NCBI RefSeq assembly: GCF_041358175.1
Contig: NZ_JBGKBE010000011.1
Location: 1 to 64,000 of the forward strand
Source of the DNA: Muriicola sp041358175
GTDB taxonomy: Bacteria > Bacteroidota > Bacteroidia > Flavobacteriales > Flavobacteriaceae
Direction of reading: 5' to 3'
DNA: 64,000 bases
A model generated the notes under the pieces. That model was not told the origin of the DNA. It ran no database searches and saw only the letters and a list, made by a program, of their open reading frames with translations. Shown here piece after piece: positions 53,285 to 62,938 of the stretch. Numbering within the stretch: position 1 is the first letter of the stretch; the number at the start of each line of letters is the position of its first letter. A program made the position numbers and the translations under genes.

Positions 53285-55012
53285 CTAATTCTTGTTTAAT
53301 TTCTTTGCCTGTCCGGCCCAGTCGTCACGTTGTGCCCTTCCGGGGAATGCCCCGGTTATTTCGTCGAGCATATCGTACTCAGCATTTGTCATCCTGCTCA
53401 CCTGAGCAAAGGTGTAAATACCAATCTGATTAAGGGTCTGTTCCATTTTAGGTCCGATCCCTTTCACTTTCTTCAGGTCATCTGCCTTATCCGTGCTGGG
53501 GTCAAAAGTTCCCAATTTGGATAGCAGGTCAGCTGCTTTTGTTTCATTTTTTGGGGATGATATATCCGCTACTTTAACTTCCTCCTTAGGAGCGGCGGCG
53601 ATACCCGAAGGCATTTGATATAATGGTTTTCCGGCGTCCCTTAATTTCTTATACCTGGATCCTGAGGATTTCAGGATCGATTTTACCTCTGCCTGAGCTA
53701 TCACCGGGAATGTCCTGGCATAGAGGAGGAAAAGAACAAAGAAAAATCCGATCGTACCGATAAATATCCCGATATCCACAAAAGTGGGAGAGAACATTGT
53801 CCAGGAAGATGGCAGGTAATCGCGGTGCAATGAAGTTACGATAATTACAAATCGCTCGAACCACATTCCTATGTTCACCACTATTGATATTACAAAGGAG
53901 ATAACAATACTGGTTCTGATCTTTTTAAACCACATCACCTGTGGCGAAACCACATTACAACTCATCATCAGCAAATACGCCCACCAGTAAGGACCTGTGG
54001 CTCTGTTGAGGAAGGCATACTGTTCGTATTCCACACCGGAATACCAGGCGATGAATAATTCTGTGATATACGCACAACCTACTATAGACCCGGTTACCAT
54101 GATGATAATATTCATCAACTCGATGTGCTGTACCGTAATATAGGCTTCCAGGTTACTTACCTTCCTCATAATGATAAGTAAGGTCTGAACCATTGCAAAG
54201 CCAGAAAATATCGCACCCGCAACAAAGTAGGGAGGAAATATAGTGGTATGCCATCCCGGAATAACCGACGTGGCGAAGTCGAATGATACAATAGTATGTA
54301 CAGAAAGTACCAGAGGTGTTGCCAATCCGGCAAGTACAAGTGATACTTCTTCAAAACGCTGCCAGTCTTTAGCCCTTCCTGTCCAGCCAAAACTTACCAG
54401 ACCGTATATCTTTTTCTGGAAAGGTTTAACAGCCCTGTCTCTAATCATCGCAAAATCAGGGAGTAGGCCTGTCCACCAGAATACCAGGGAAACAGACAAA
54501 TAGGTTGAGATTGCAAAAACATCCCATAAAAGAGGAGAGTTAAAATTAACCCAGAGGGATCCAAATTGGTTCGGTATCGGAACCACCCAGTAAGCCAGCC
54601 ATGGTCTTCCCATGTGAATGATGGGAAAGAGTCCTGCCTGGATAACCGAAAAGATCGTCATGGCCTCGGCCGATCTGTTGATCGCCATTCTCCATTTCTG
54701 ACGGAAAAGAAGCAGTACTGCGGAAATAAGGGTTCCTGCATGCCCGATACCTACCCACCATACAAAGTTGGTAATGTCCCAGGCCCAGTTTACCGTTTTG
54801 TTAAGTCCCCAAGTACCAATACCCGTGGAAATAGTATAAATAATAGCACCAATCCCCCAAAGGAGTGCTGCCAGGGCTATGGAAAATACAATCCACCATT
54901 GCCTGTTGGCCCTTCCTTCTATAGGAGCCGCGATATCTACCGATACGTCGTGGTAGCTTTTGTCTCCAATAACAAGGGGTTTTCTTATAGGTGCTTCGTA
55001 ATGCGACGCCAT
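53285..55012 (-). CDS. actC: Alternative Complex III NrfD-like subunit ActC with C-terminal HhH domain
   Basis: A 575-aa membrane subunit of NrfD/PsrC type with about ten helices (to about residue 440), the quinol-binding partner of ActB. After a linker the last 67 residues (509-575) form an extra soluble domain: KADDLKKVKGIGPKMEQTL and then WAGQAKKL, a helix-hairpin-helix fold like those appended to other Bacteroidota proteins. The usual ActC lacks it. Follows actB by 36 bp. Confidence 0.92.
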   Translation of the reverse strand: MASHYEAPIRKPLVIGDKSYHDVSVDIAAPIEGRANRQWWIVFSIALAALLWGIGAIIYTISTGIGTWGLNKTVNWAWDITNFVWWVGIGHAGTLISAVLLLFRQKWRMAINRSAEAMTIFSVIQAGLFPIIHMGRPWLAYWVVPIPNQFGSLWVNFNSPLLWDVFAISTYLSVSLVFWWTGLLPDFAMIRDRAVKPFQKKIYGLVSFGWTGRAKDWQRFEEVSLVLAGLATPLVLSVHTIVSFDFATSVIPGWHTTIFPPYFVAGAIFSGFAMVQTLLIIMRKVSNLEAYITVQHIELMNIIIMVTGSIVGCAYITELFIAWYSGVEYEQYAFLNRATGPYWWAYLLMMSCNVVSPQVMWFKKIRTSIVISFVISIVVNIGMWFERFVIIVTSLHRDYLPSSWTMFSPTFVDIGIFIGTIGFFFVLFLLYARTFPVIAQAEVKSILKSSGSRYKKLRDAGKPLYQMPSGIAAAPKEEVKVADISSPKNETKAADLLSKLGTFDPSTDKADDLKKVKGIGPKMEQTLNQIGIYTFAQVSRMTNAEYDMLDEITGAFPGRAQRDDWAGQAKKLNKN

Positions 55013-55048
55013 AGATATTTGTTATAGTTAGGTATTTCTATTTCTTAA

Positions 55049-58000
55049 TTACGCTTCGTTGGTATTCCTCACTTTAACGTGGTAAAATACATTAGGTTTT
55101 GTCCCCACTGCCTCCAGCAGATGGTACATCCTCTCATCTTTTTTCAGGCTTGATACCTGACTCTCCTTATCATTGATATCGCCGAAGACTATGGCCCCAT
55201 TGCTACATGCATTGGAACAAGCGGTCTGGAATTCTCCATCCTCAACTTCACGGCCTTCTCTTTTGGCATCGAGAATCGTCTTCTGTGTCATCTGTATACA
55301 GAGTGAACACTTCTCAATCACACCTCTCGATCTGACAGTTACGTCGGGGTTGATCACCATTTTCCCAAGATCATTGTTCATATGGAAATCGAACTCGTCA
55401 TTGTTGTTATAGAGGAACCAGTTAAATCGTCTTACTTTATAAGGACAGTTGTTGGCACAATATCTTGTTCCCACACATCTGTTATACGCCATGTGATTTT
55501 GTCCCTGACGACTATGCGATGTTGCCGCTACCGGACAAACCGTTTCACAGGGAGCGTGATTACAATGCTGGCACATTACAGGCTGGAATGCTACCTGCGG
55601 ATTTTCCGCTGCACGTTCCATTTCTTCAAAGCCAGATTTGGATTCGAAGGCTCCTGAAAACTCATCCTTCTTAATGTTATCATCTTCAAAGGTGTCTTCT
55701 GAAGAGTAGTAGCGGTCGATTCGCAACCAGTGCATGTCTCTGGATTTACGCACCTCGCTCTTCCCTACTACCGGAATGTTATTTTCCGCATGGCAGGCAA
55801 TAACACAAGCCCCACAGCCTGTACAGGCGTTAAGGTCTATCGACATATTAAAATGGTGCCCGATAGATCGGTCAAATGACTCCCAAAGATCCACTGTGGT
55901 GGCTGGTACTTCCTGATGGTTTAAGGAAACTTCAGGTACCGCATTCCACTCATGTGCATCCTCGGTATTATATTTTTCAAGGGTGGTTTCTTTGATGATC
56001 TCACCCCTTCCCATAAGCGTATTCTGTAACTGTATACAGGCAAATTCATGCATTCCACTTGCCTTTTCAATCTGGACAGATTGAACAGCATTAAAATCGG
56101 TGTAGACTGAGAAAGCATTAATTCCGGTTTGCATCTCCTCTTTCATTCCTACCTTTCGGCCATAACCAAAGGATAAACCAGCTGTATTTCTAGCCTGTCC
56201 CGGTTGAATGATCACGGGAACATTGTTAAGTGTTACACCATTGACAGTGACATTGGCGTAACTTCCGTCTAAACCACCATTGGCTGCATTCTCATTGATA
56301 AGTCCTAATTCAGTGGCATCAGCTTTTGAAAGGGTGATGTAATTATCCCAGGATACCCTTGTAATAGGGTCAGGGAATTCCTGTAGCCATGGATTACCCG
56401 CTTGTTGCCCGTCTCCCATTCCTACTTTGGAATACAAGGTGAGTTCCATTCCTGATGTGGTAGTGGAAGCCATGTTTTGCACTGCCTGTGATAAAGCATC
56501 ATTCATTGGCATAACCTCAGGAGACTCCTCTTGTGTTGCCGCTTCAGGGGCAGACACCGAGTACACCCCATCGTGAAGCGCTTTGTTCCAGGAATCGGTT
56601 CCAAGAATAGATTCGGTCCAATTTCCTTTGATATAATCGTAATAGCTCTGATCACTTCCCATCCAGATCAGCAACGACTGCTGGAATTGACGTGTGTCGA
56701 ATAACTCCTTGATTGTGGGCTGCATCAGGCTGTAATGTCCTTTCTTAATCTGAGTGTCACCCCAGGATTCCAGATAGTGATTCGCAGCAGCAGTAAACTG
56801 GCTGCGTTCGGTAGTTTCATTCCAGTTGGTAGAGAAAGTAACTGACAGCTCTACTTTTTCGAGTCCTTCAGCAAAATCTGAAGCATTAGGCAAACTGTAC
56901 ATGGGATTTACCCCATCCATAACCAGCAGGCCGACATTTCCTGCCTTCATGTCATTAATCAACTGTTGCACCTCTGCATTCTTGCCTTTCCTGATATATT
57001 TTGGAGCCTGGGCATCGAATGATTCACTACCCAGCATTTCATTGATAGCAAGAACCACCCTTTGGACATTAACGTCATCCAAACCACTTACAACTACTGC
57101 TTTACTTCCCTTGCTCCTGATTTCAGCCGCAATGCTATCTACCATTGCTAAAGCACCTTCACTAAGATCAGTGCTTACTCTGCTATTATTTAGTTTCCCG
57201 TAAAGAGCTGCCAGAGCCTTTTTTTGCTCTGATGGTTTCAGAGGCACTCTTTGATCGGCATTGGCTCCGGTAAGGGACATATTAGCTTCAAACTGCACAT
57301 GCCTCGACATCTTACCTGCTTTGGGCACACGCCCTTTGGAATATCCTGAATCGTAGCCACCTCCCTGCCAGTCGGCAAGAAAATCAGCACTGAAAGAGAC
57401 GATTAGTTCTGCTTTTTCAAAATTGTAATCAGCCAGTCCTCTCTCCCCGTAAGCCATTTCAAAGGCGTCTAATGCAGCACTCTCAGATATGGCATCATAA
57501 GTAATATGCTTTGCATTGGGATTGGCTGCAATAAAATCTGCTATAAGTTTTTCTGTAGATGGACTTGCATAGGTCTGGGTGAGTAAAACTGCCTGTTTAG
57601 CAGTTCCGTTAATTGCACCGAGTTTTGATTTTACCGAAGCATCGAGCAACGCCCAATCAACAGCCTCTCCGTTAGACAAAGGTCCCTGTAATCTGGTACT
57701 GTCATAAAGCGAAAGCACTGAAGCCTGTACTCTGGCATTAGCTCCACCGTGGGTGGCAGCTTCTTTGTTGTTTTCAACTTTTATAGGTCGTCCTTCTCTG
57801 GTTTTGATCAGAACACTGGCAAAATCATATCCATTTGCCATGGTGGTAGCATAATAGTTAGCCACTCCAGGAATAATCTGTTCTGGTTGCACAACATAGG
57901 GAATCGACTTAATCACTGGTCCTTCACAAGCGGCAAGGGAAGCTGCCGCTGTACTGAAGCCTACATATTTAAGGAAGTCTCTACGGTTAGTTTTAGAATC

Positions 58001-58138
58001 CGACAGACGTTCCTTATCCCCCAGAAATTCATCAACAGGAATTTCTTCAGGAAACTCGTTATCTCCTAGCTTCTGAATATTGGAATCAGAGGGAATCAAA
58101 TCCGCTTCGTTTTTCCAGTATATTTTATTTGATGCCAT
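55049..58138 (-). CDS. actB: Alternative Complex III iron-sulfur subunit ActB
   Basis: A 1029-aa molybdopterin-oxidoreductase-like protein. A Tat-type signal is seen at NRRDFLKYVG (51-60). The large middle domain resembles molybdopterin enzymes but lacks the cofactor, as known for ActB. The C-terminal ferredoxin region (772-1029) has 15 cysteines in motifs CTGCGACVIAC, CQHCNHAPCETVC, CVGTRYCANNC, CSLC and CSNAC, matching three [4Fe-4S] and one [3Fe-4S] cluster. Follows actA by 35 bp. Confidence 0.95.
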   Translation of the reverse strand: MASNKIYWKNEADLIPSDSNIQKLGDNEFPEEIPVDEFLGDKERLSDSKTNRRDFLKYVGFSTAAASLAACEGPVIKSIPYVVQPEQIIPGVANYYATTMANGYDFASVLIKTREGRPIKVENNKEAATHGGANARVQASVLSLYDSTRLQGPLSNGEAVDWALLDASVKSKLGAINGTAKQAVLLTQTYASPSTEKLIADFIAANPNAKHITYDAISESAALDAFEMAYGERGLADYNFEKAELIVSFSADFLADWQGGGYDSGYSKGRVPKAGKMSRHVQFEANMSLTGANADQRVPLKPSEQKKALAALYGKLNNSRVSTDLSEGALAMVDSIAAEIRSKGSKAVVVSGLDDVNVQRVVLAINEMLGSESFDAQAPKYIRKGKNAEVQQLINDMKAGNVGLLVMDGVNPMYSLPNASDFAEGLEKVELSVTFSTNWNETTERSQFTAAANHYLESWGDTQIKKGHYSLMQPTIKELFDTRQFQQSLLIWMGSDQSYYDYIKGNWTESILGTDSWNKALHDGVYSVSAPEAATQEESPEVMPMNDALSQAVQNMASTTTSGMELTLYSKVGMGDGQQAGNPWLQEFPDPITRVSWDNYITLSKADATELGLINENAANGGLDGSYANVTVNGVTLNNVPVIIQPGQARNTAGLSFGYGRKVGMKEEMQTGINAFSVYTDFNAVQSVQIEKASGMHEFACIQLQNTLMGRGEIIKETTLEKYNTEDAHEWNAVPEVSLNHQEVPATTVDLWESFDRSIGHHFNMSIDLNACTGCGACVIACHAENNIPVVGKSEVRKSRDMHWLRIDRYYSSEDTFEDDNIKKDEFSGAFESKSGFEEMERAAENPQVAFQPVMCQHCNHAPCETVCPVAATSHSRQGQNHMAYNRCVGTRYCANNCPYKVRRFNWFLYNNNDEFDFHMNNDLGKMVINPDVTVRSRGVIEKCSLCIQMTQKTILDAKREGREVEDGEFQTACSNACSNGAIVFGDINDKESQVSSLKKDERMYHLLEAVGTKPNVFYHVKVRNTNEA

Positions 58139-58173
58139 ACGATCTATCTGTAATTAGCTTCTTTAAATTTTTC

Positions 58174-59550
58174 TTAATAGTGACATTTCCCACACTCGAG
58201 TCCACCTAGCTGGGCGGCTGTCAGATTCTCTACCTCATATTTCTCTGATAATGCCTTGTGTATCTTTTCGTAATAAGCATTGTCTTCAACATTGACATTG
58301 GTCTCCCTGTGACAATTAATACACCAGCCCATTGTCAATGGTGCATACTGATACATAATCTCCATCTCCTCCACCGGACCATGGCAGGTCTGGCATTCGA
58401 TTCCCGCTACAGATACATGCTGTGAATGATTGAAATAGGCAAGGTCTGGTAAATTGTGAATTCGCACCCATTCAACAGGTTGAGATTCCCCGGTATACCT
58501 TTGTTCTTCTTCATTCCATCCCACTGCTTTATAAAGTTTTTTGATTTCGGCAGTATAGAACTCATTGGTATACCCATTGGCCAGGTCTTCCTGAGTAGGA
58601 CCTTCAGGATTCCCTTTGTACTCGTAAATCGATTTGTGACAATTCATACAAACATTGAGCGAAGGTATACCGGAATGCTTGGATACCCGGGCAGAAGAGT
58701 GACAGTATTTACACTCTATTTTGTTGTCTCCAGCGTGGATTTTATGGGAGTAGTGAATAGGCTGTATTGGTTGATATCCCTGATCTATTCCGATCTGCAT
58801 CATCCAGCCATAGGCGTAGTACGCGCTGGCCAGTAAAAGAAATATTACAGAAACAAGTACCAGGAATTGATTTTTTGCAAAAGCCTTCCAAATGGGCATT
58901 CTCTTTTCAGCCTTGGCTTTTTCAACGACCACCCCATTGGCTTCTGCAATCCTTCTAAGGGTTGCATTTACCAGGTATAGCATCATTACGAGAAGTCCGA
59001 ATACAAGAACCAGTGCCCCCAGGATTACTTCATTGGTAATTCCTGATGTAGGAGCACCCCCGGCAGGCTCTGCTGCTGTAGCTACTGCCTGAACTGGTGC
59101 AGGAGGTGGAGCTGCAGTGTATGCTAATATATCATCGATGTCTGTATTGCTCAGCGTTGGAAAAGCAGTCATTGCGGCCTGATTGTATTCCTCGTAGATT
59201 TTGTTGGCGTAGGCATCGCCTGAGGCGATCATCCCGGCGCTGTTTTTAATCCATGTGTACAACCATTCTTTATCTAAACCTTCGTCTTCTGCCAATCTGG
59301 TTTCCACATTCGCAAGTGCAGGACCGGTCATTTTCCGGTTTAACGCATGGCAGGCAGCACAATTCTGATTGAATAGTTGCTTTCCTTTTGCGACATCCCC
59401 CCCGGCGGTGGCATCAGCAGCCTCCTCAGTGGCTTCAGCAGGAACAACAGCCTGGTCTTGAGCTAATATATTGTTTGAAGTAAGTAGAAAAACTACCAAA
59501 AAAATACCGAAAAATGTAGAAATCTGAGCGCGGTACGGAACCTTTTTCAT
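58174..59550 (-). CDS. actA: Alternative Complex III multiheme cytochrome ActA with N-terminal monoheme domain
   Basis: A 458-aa secreted cytochrome with six CxxCH sites: one at 64-68 in an N-terminal cytochrome c domain, and five at 280, 301, 386, 410 and 453 in a C-terminal domain. Two transmembrane helices (about 175-197 and 227-247) lie between them, placing both heme domains in the periplasm. The signal peptide ends ILAQ. First gene of the ACIII-oxidase operon. Confidence 0.94.
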   Translation of the reverse strand: MKKVPYRAQISTFFGIFLVVFLLTSNNILAQDQAVVPAEATEEAADATAGGDVAKGKQLFNQNCAACHALNRKMTGPALANVETRLAEDEGLDKEWLYTWIKNSAGMIASGDAYANKIYEEYNQAAMTAFPTLSNTDIDDILAYTAAPPPAPVQAVATAAEPAGGAPTSGITNEVILGALVLVFGLLVMMLYLVNATLRRIAEANGVVVEKAKAEKRMPIWKAFAKNQFLVLVSVIFLLLASAYYAYGWMMQIGIDQGYQPIQPIHYSHKIHAGDNKIECKYCHSSARVSKHSGIPSLNVCMNCHKSIYEYKGNPEGPTQEDLANGYTNEFYTAEIKKLYKAVGWNEEEQRYTGESQPVEWVRIHNLPDLAYFNHSQHVSVAGIECQTCHGPVEEMEIMYQYAPLTMGWCINCHRETNVNVEDNAYYEKIHKALSEKYEVENLTAAQLGGLECGKCHY

Positions 59551-59619
59551 ATTGAAATTATTTCTATCGAAATATTGGCACGATAATTTCTCTAAGCTAG
59601 CTAATAAAGAAGTTTAACG

Positions 59620-59632
59620 CCAATTTAATTGG
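59620..59632. promoter_or_regulatory. Palindrome over the predicted actA start site
   Basis: CCAATTTAATTGG is a perfect 6-1-6 inverted repeat. It lies just downstream of the -7 box at 59636-59643 and would cover the predicted transcription start. Confidence 0.4.
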
Positions 59633-59635
59633 GGT

Positions 59636-59643
59636 CAAAAATA
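59636..59643 (-). promoter_or_regulatory. -7 box of the actA operon
   Basis: TATTTTTG on minus matches TANNTTTG exactly, with TTTC 19 nt upstream as a near -33 box. Leader about 80 nt to ATG 59550. Confidence 0.6.
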
Positions 59644-59742
59644 CGACATTGACTTTATTTGGGAAATCCTTAACTATTGATAATTGATAATTTATACCTA
59701 TTCTAAATAAGCTTTCTTTATTCTGTTTAAGCTCTAATAAAT

Positions 59743-59750
59743 TACCTTTG
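59743..59750 (+). promoter_or_regulatory. -7 box of SPOR gene
   Basis: TACCTTTG matches TANNTTTG exactly, 32 bp upstream of ATG 59783. No clear -33 box. Confidence 0.55.
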
Positions 59751-59782
59751 CAAACAACTGATTAATTCAATTGCTTAACCCT

Positions 59783-60151
59783 ATGAAAAACGCAATATAC
59801 ACGCTGTTTTTACTCTTTCTACCCCTTGTTGGCCAGGCCCAGAACGGGGTCGTCACGGTTGAACAAGATCCGGAGATCACCAGGCTCCTGGATATCTATA
59901 AAAAGAAGAATTCCAAAACGGAATACTACACTATACAGATCGGTTTTGGTTCCTATGCCGAGGCATCGATCCTGAAAGATGATGCTTCAGTGGATTTTCC
60001 TCAATACGGGGCGAAAATAATATTTGATTCCCCTACCTACAGGGTTCATTTGGGCCGGTTTAAAAACAAACTGGATGTTGAGAGAACCTTTGCCGAAGTT
60101 CGAAAGAAATATCCGCAATCTATTATCCTGAAACCCATCACCAACAACTGA
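59783..60151 (+). CDS. SPOR domain periplasmic protein
   Basis: A 122-aa protein with signal peptide (MKNAIYTLFLLFLPLVGQAQ) and a SPOR domain (YYTIQIGFGSYAEAS through FAEVRKKYPQSIILKP) in its C-terminal half. SPOR domains bind denuded peptidoglycan at the division septum. Located between the ACIII operon and infB. The start is ATG 59783; a TTG four codons upstream is unneeded. Confidence 0.9.
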   Translation: MKNAIYTLFLLFLPLVGQAQNGVVTVEQDPEITRLLDIYKKKNSKTEYYTIQIGFGSYAEASILKDDASVDFPQYGAKIIFDSPTYRVHLGRFKNKLDVERTFAEVRKKYPQSIILKPITNN

Positions 60152-60172
60152 TAATTATTACGACTCGAAATA

Positions 60173-60204
60173 AAAAAACCCTTGCCATTCAGCAAGGGTT
60201 TTTT
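60173..60204. terminator. Bidirectional terminator between SPOR gene and infB
   Basis: AAAAAACCCTTGC and GCAAGGGTTTTTT form a 13-bp stem around CATTCA, with A/T runs on both sides. Confidence 0.9.
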
Positions 60205-60223
60205 ACTTTGATTATTTATCTTC

Positions 60224-62896
60224 TTACAAGGTCTTTTTGACCGCAACTTCCTGAAAGGCTTCAACGATATCACTTTCTTTGATGTCATTGTAATTCTTAA
60301 TCTGGAGACCACAATCATATCCTTTGCTCACCTCTTTCACGTCATCTTTAAATCGTTTCAGGGACGCAAGGACTCCTGTATAAATCACCACCCCGTCTCT
60401 GATGAGTCGGATATTCGAATTCCTGAATATCTTACCGCTGGTAACCATACAACCGGCAATAGTACCGATCTTGGAAATTTTGAAAGTTTCCCTGATCTCC
60501 GCGGTTCCGGTAATTTCTTCTTTTATCTCTGGTGACAACATACCTTCCATGGCATCTTTAAGGTCGTTGATCGCATCGTAGATAATTGAATACATCCTGA
60601 TATCGATCTCTTCCTTATCCGCAATGTCTCGTGCGTTGCCCATCGGTCTTACATTAAATCCGATCACGATCGCATCAGAAGCCGAAGCCAGGAGCACATC
60701 AGATTCTGTGATGGCACCTACTCCTTTGTGAATGATATTTACCTGGATCTCATCCGTTGACAATTTCTGGAAGCTATCTGTAAGGGCTTCTACAGAACCA
60801 TCCACATCCCCTTTGAGGATTATGTTCAGCTCTTTAAAATCACCCAGTGCGATTCTACGTCCGATCTCATCAAGGGTAATATGTCGCTGAGTTCTAACGG
60901 ATTGTTCTCTGAGTAACTGACTCCTTTTGGCTGCGATTTGCTTGGCTTCACGCTCATCATCAAGAACATTGAATTTATCCCCGGCTTGAGGAGCTCCGTC
61001 TAATCCAAGAATTGAAATTGGTGTCGAGGGACCTGCTTTTTCTACAGATTTACCCCGTTCGTCCTGCATGGCCTTGACTTTACCGCTACAAGTTCCTGCG
61101 AGAACATAGTCTCCAATTTTCAGTGTTCCTGCCAGGACTAAAACAGTAGAAACATAACCTCTTCCCTTGTCGAGAAAAGCTTCAACTACAGTTCCGGTAG
61201 CCAATTTATCCGGATTTGCTTTCAATTCGAGTAATTCTGCTTCCAGAATAACCTTCTCCAGCAATTCTTTTACCCCTTCTCCGGTCTTTGCCGAGATGTC
61301 ATGTGATTGTATTTTACCTCCCCAGTCTTCAACCAGGAGATTCATAGCTGCCAGTCCTTCCTTAATTTTATCAGGATTGGCACTGGGTCTGTCTATTTTG
61401 TTGATCGCAAAAACAATAGGTACGCCGGCTGCCTGCGCGTGACTTATCGCTTCCTTGGTCTGTGGCATGATATCGTCGTCAGCGGCAATTACGATGATGG
61501 CAATATCAGTTACCTGGGCACCCCTTGCCCTCATCGCCGTAAAGGCTTCGTGGCCCGGTGTATCGAGGAAGGCTATTTTCTGTCCATTCTCCAGTTCGAC
61601 GCCATAAGCACCGATATGCTGGGTGATGCCACCACTCTCCCCGGCAATTACATTTTCCTGCCGGATGTAATCCAGAAGCGATGTCTTACCGTGATCTACG
61701 TGTCCCATAACTGTGACGATAGGTGCCCTTGGCTGAAGATCCTCGGGTGCATCTACTTCTTCTTCTATAGATTCTTCTATATCGGCAGTAACGAATTCCA
61801 CTTCATAACCAAATTCGTCGGCTACAATAGATAAGGTTTCTGCATCGAGTCGCTGATTCATGGTCACCATGATCCCCAGTGACATACATGCGGAGATAAT
61901 CTGGGTGGTGGGCACATCCATCATGGTTGCTACCTCCCCCACTGTTACAAACTCTGTGACCTTAAGGACTTTGTTATCCAATTCCTGTTGTTCCAGGTCC
62001 TTTTCAGATTGTTGCCTGTGCTGGTCTCTTTTGTCCCTTCGGTATTTTGCCCCTTTGCCTTTTTTAGACTTACCCTGTAATTTTTCAAGGGTTTCTCTAA
62101 CCTGTTTTTGTACTTCTTCTTCTGTGGGCTCCACTTTAGAGCTTGCACCAGCTCTTGACCCCCTTTTATCGTCCGTCCTGCCACGTCTACCTCCACGGGG
62201 ACCGGAGTCACTAATAATACGTTTTCTTCTTTTCTTTCTGTCTTTTGGATCAGGCTTAGAAGCTGCCTCTTTTTTCTTCTTGGGCTTTTCAAACTTGGTA
62301 AGATCTATCTTATCTCCCATGATCTTGGGCCCGGATAGCTTCTGATATTTTGTTTCAATGGCCTCAGGTTCTTCTTCTTTCGGCTCTTCTTCGGTTTTTT
62401 TCTCAGTAGGCTTTTCTGCTTTCTCTTTCTTTTTTGCAGGTTTTGTAGCGGGAGTAGCTTCTTTTTTTACTTCAGGTTCAGCAGCAGCCTCGGGCTCAAC
62501 AACTTTTTCTTCCTCTTTTGGTTTTTTGTCGCTTTCAAGATCGATCTTACCCACCATTTTGGGACCGGAAAGATCTGCTTTCGCTTTTACCACTTCGGAA
62601 GCCGCCGCTCTTTTTTCGCGAGCCAGACGCCTTTCTTCCTGTTCCTGTTCGAGTTGTAGTCTTATAGCCTCCTTCTCCTTGCGCTTTTCCTCCCCGACCT
62701 CGATAGAAGCAACCTTTTTGCTCATATCAGTCTGGAATTCGTCTAAGAGAACCTGGTGCACCTCCTCCGAAATCTTCGTAGTAGGACGCGAATCGATTTC
62801 GTGCCCTTTAGAGGCGAGAAAATCCACTGCCCTGTCGAGGGAGATGTTCAGTTCTCTCAGAACTTTATTAAGCCTTATTTTTGCATTGTCTGCCAT
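60224..62896 (-). CDS. infB: Translation initiation factor IF-2
   Basis: An 890-aa GTPase that places initiator tRNA on the ribosome. N-terminal IF2_N helix (MADNAKIRLNKVLREL), a long Lys/Glu-rich linker (about 70-300) with two LSGPK..G.KIDL repeats typical of Bacteroidota IF-2, then the G domain (G1 GHVDHGKTS) and C-terminal beta barrels. It follows nusA by 42 bp, the normal nusA-infB arrangement. Confidence 0.97.
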   Translation of the reverse strand: MADNAKIRLNKVLRELNISLDRAVDFLASKGHEIDSRPTTKISEEVHQVLLDEFQTDMSKKVASIEVGEEKRKEKEAIRLQLEQEQEERRLAREKRAAASEVVKAKADLSGPKMVGKIDLESDKKPKEEEKVVEPEAAAEPEVKKEATPATKPAKKKEKAEKPTEKKTEEEPKEEEPEAIETKYQKLSGPKIMGDKIDLTKFEKPKKKKEAASKPDPKDRKKRRKRIISDSGPRGGRRGRTDDKRGSRAGASSKVEPTEEEVQKQVRETLEKLQGKSKKGKGAKYRRDKRDQHRQQSEKDLEQQELDNKVLKVTEFVTVGEVATMMDVPTTQIISACMSLGIMVTMNQRLDAETLSIVADEFGYEVEFVTADIEESIEEEVDAPEDLQPRAPIVTVMGHVDHGKTSLLDYIRQENVIAGESGGITQHIGAYGVELENGQKIAFLDTPGHEAFTAMRARGAQVTDIAIIVIAADDDIMPQTKEAISHAQAAGVPIVFAINKIDRPSANPDKIKEGLAAMNLLVEDWGGKIQSHDISAKTGEGVKELLEKVILEAELLELKANPDKLATGTVVEAFLDKGRGYVSTVLVLAGTLKIGDYVLAGTCSGKVKAMQDERGKSVEKAGPSTPISILGLDGAPQAGDKFNVLDDEREAKQIAAKRSQLLREQSVRTQRHITLDEIGRRIALGDFKELNIILKGDVDGSVEALTDSFQKLSTDEIQVNIIHKGVGAITESDVLLASASDAIVIGFNVRPMGNARDIADKEEIDIRMYSIIYDAINDLKDAMEGMLSPEIKEEITGTAEIRETFKISKIGTIAGCMVTSGKIFRNSNIRLIRDGVVIYTGVLASLKRFKDDVKEVSKGYDCGLQIKNYNDIKESDIVEAFQEVAVKKTL

Positions 62897-62938
62897 AAAT
62901 ACTATTTACTCTCTTATTTTTTTTCGCTAATATATAGC

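Noticed and set aside
55049..58138. ActB as formate dehydrogenase or other molybdenum enzyme
   Set aside because: Operon order and the 15-Cys cluster set show Alternative Complex III; the molybdopterin-like domain is expected to be empty in this family.
62358..62930. 190-codon + strand open frame over infB
   Set aside because: It is a shadow of the Lys/Glu-rich IF-2 linker, giving a Ser/Phe-rich low-complexity product, and has no promoter or terminator.
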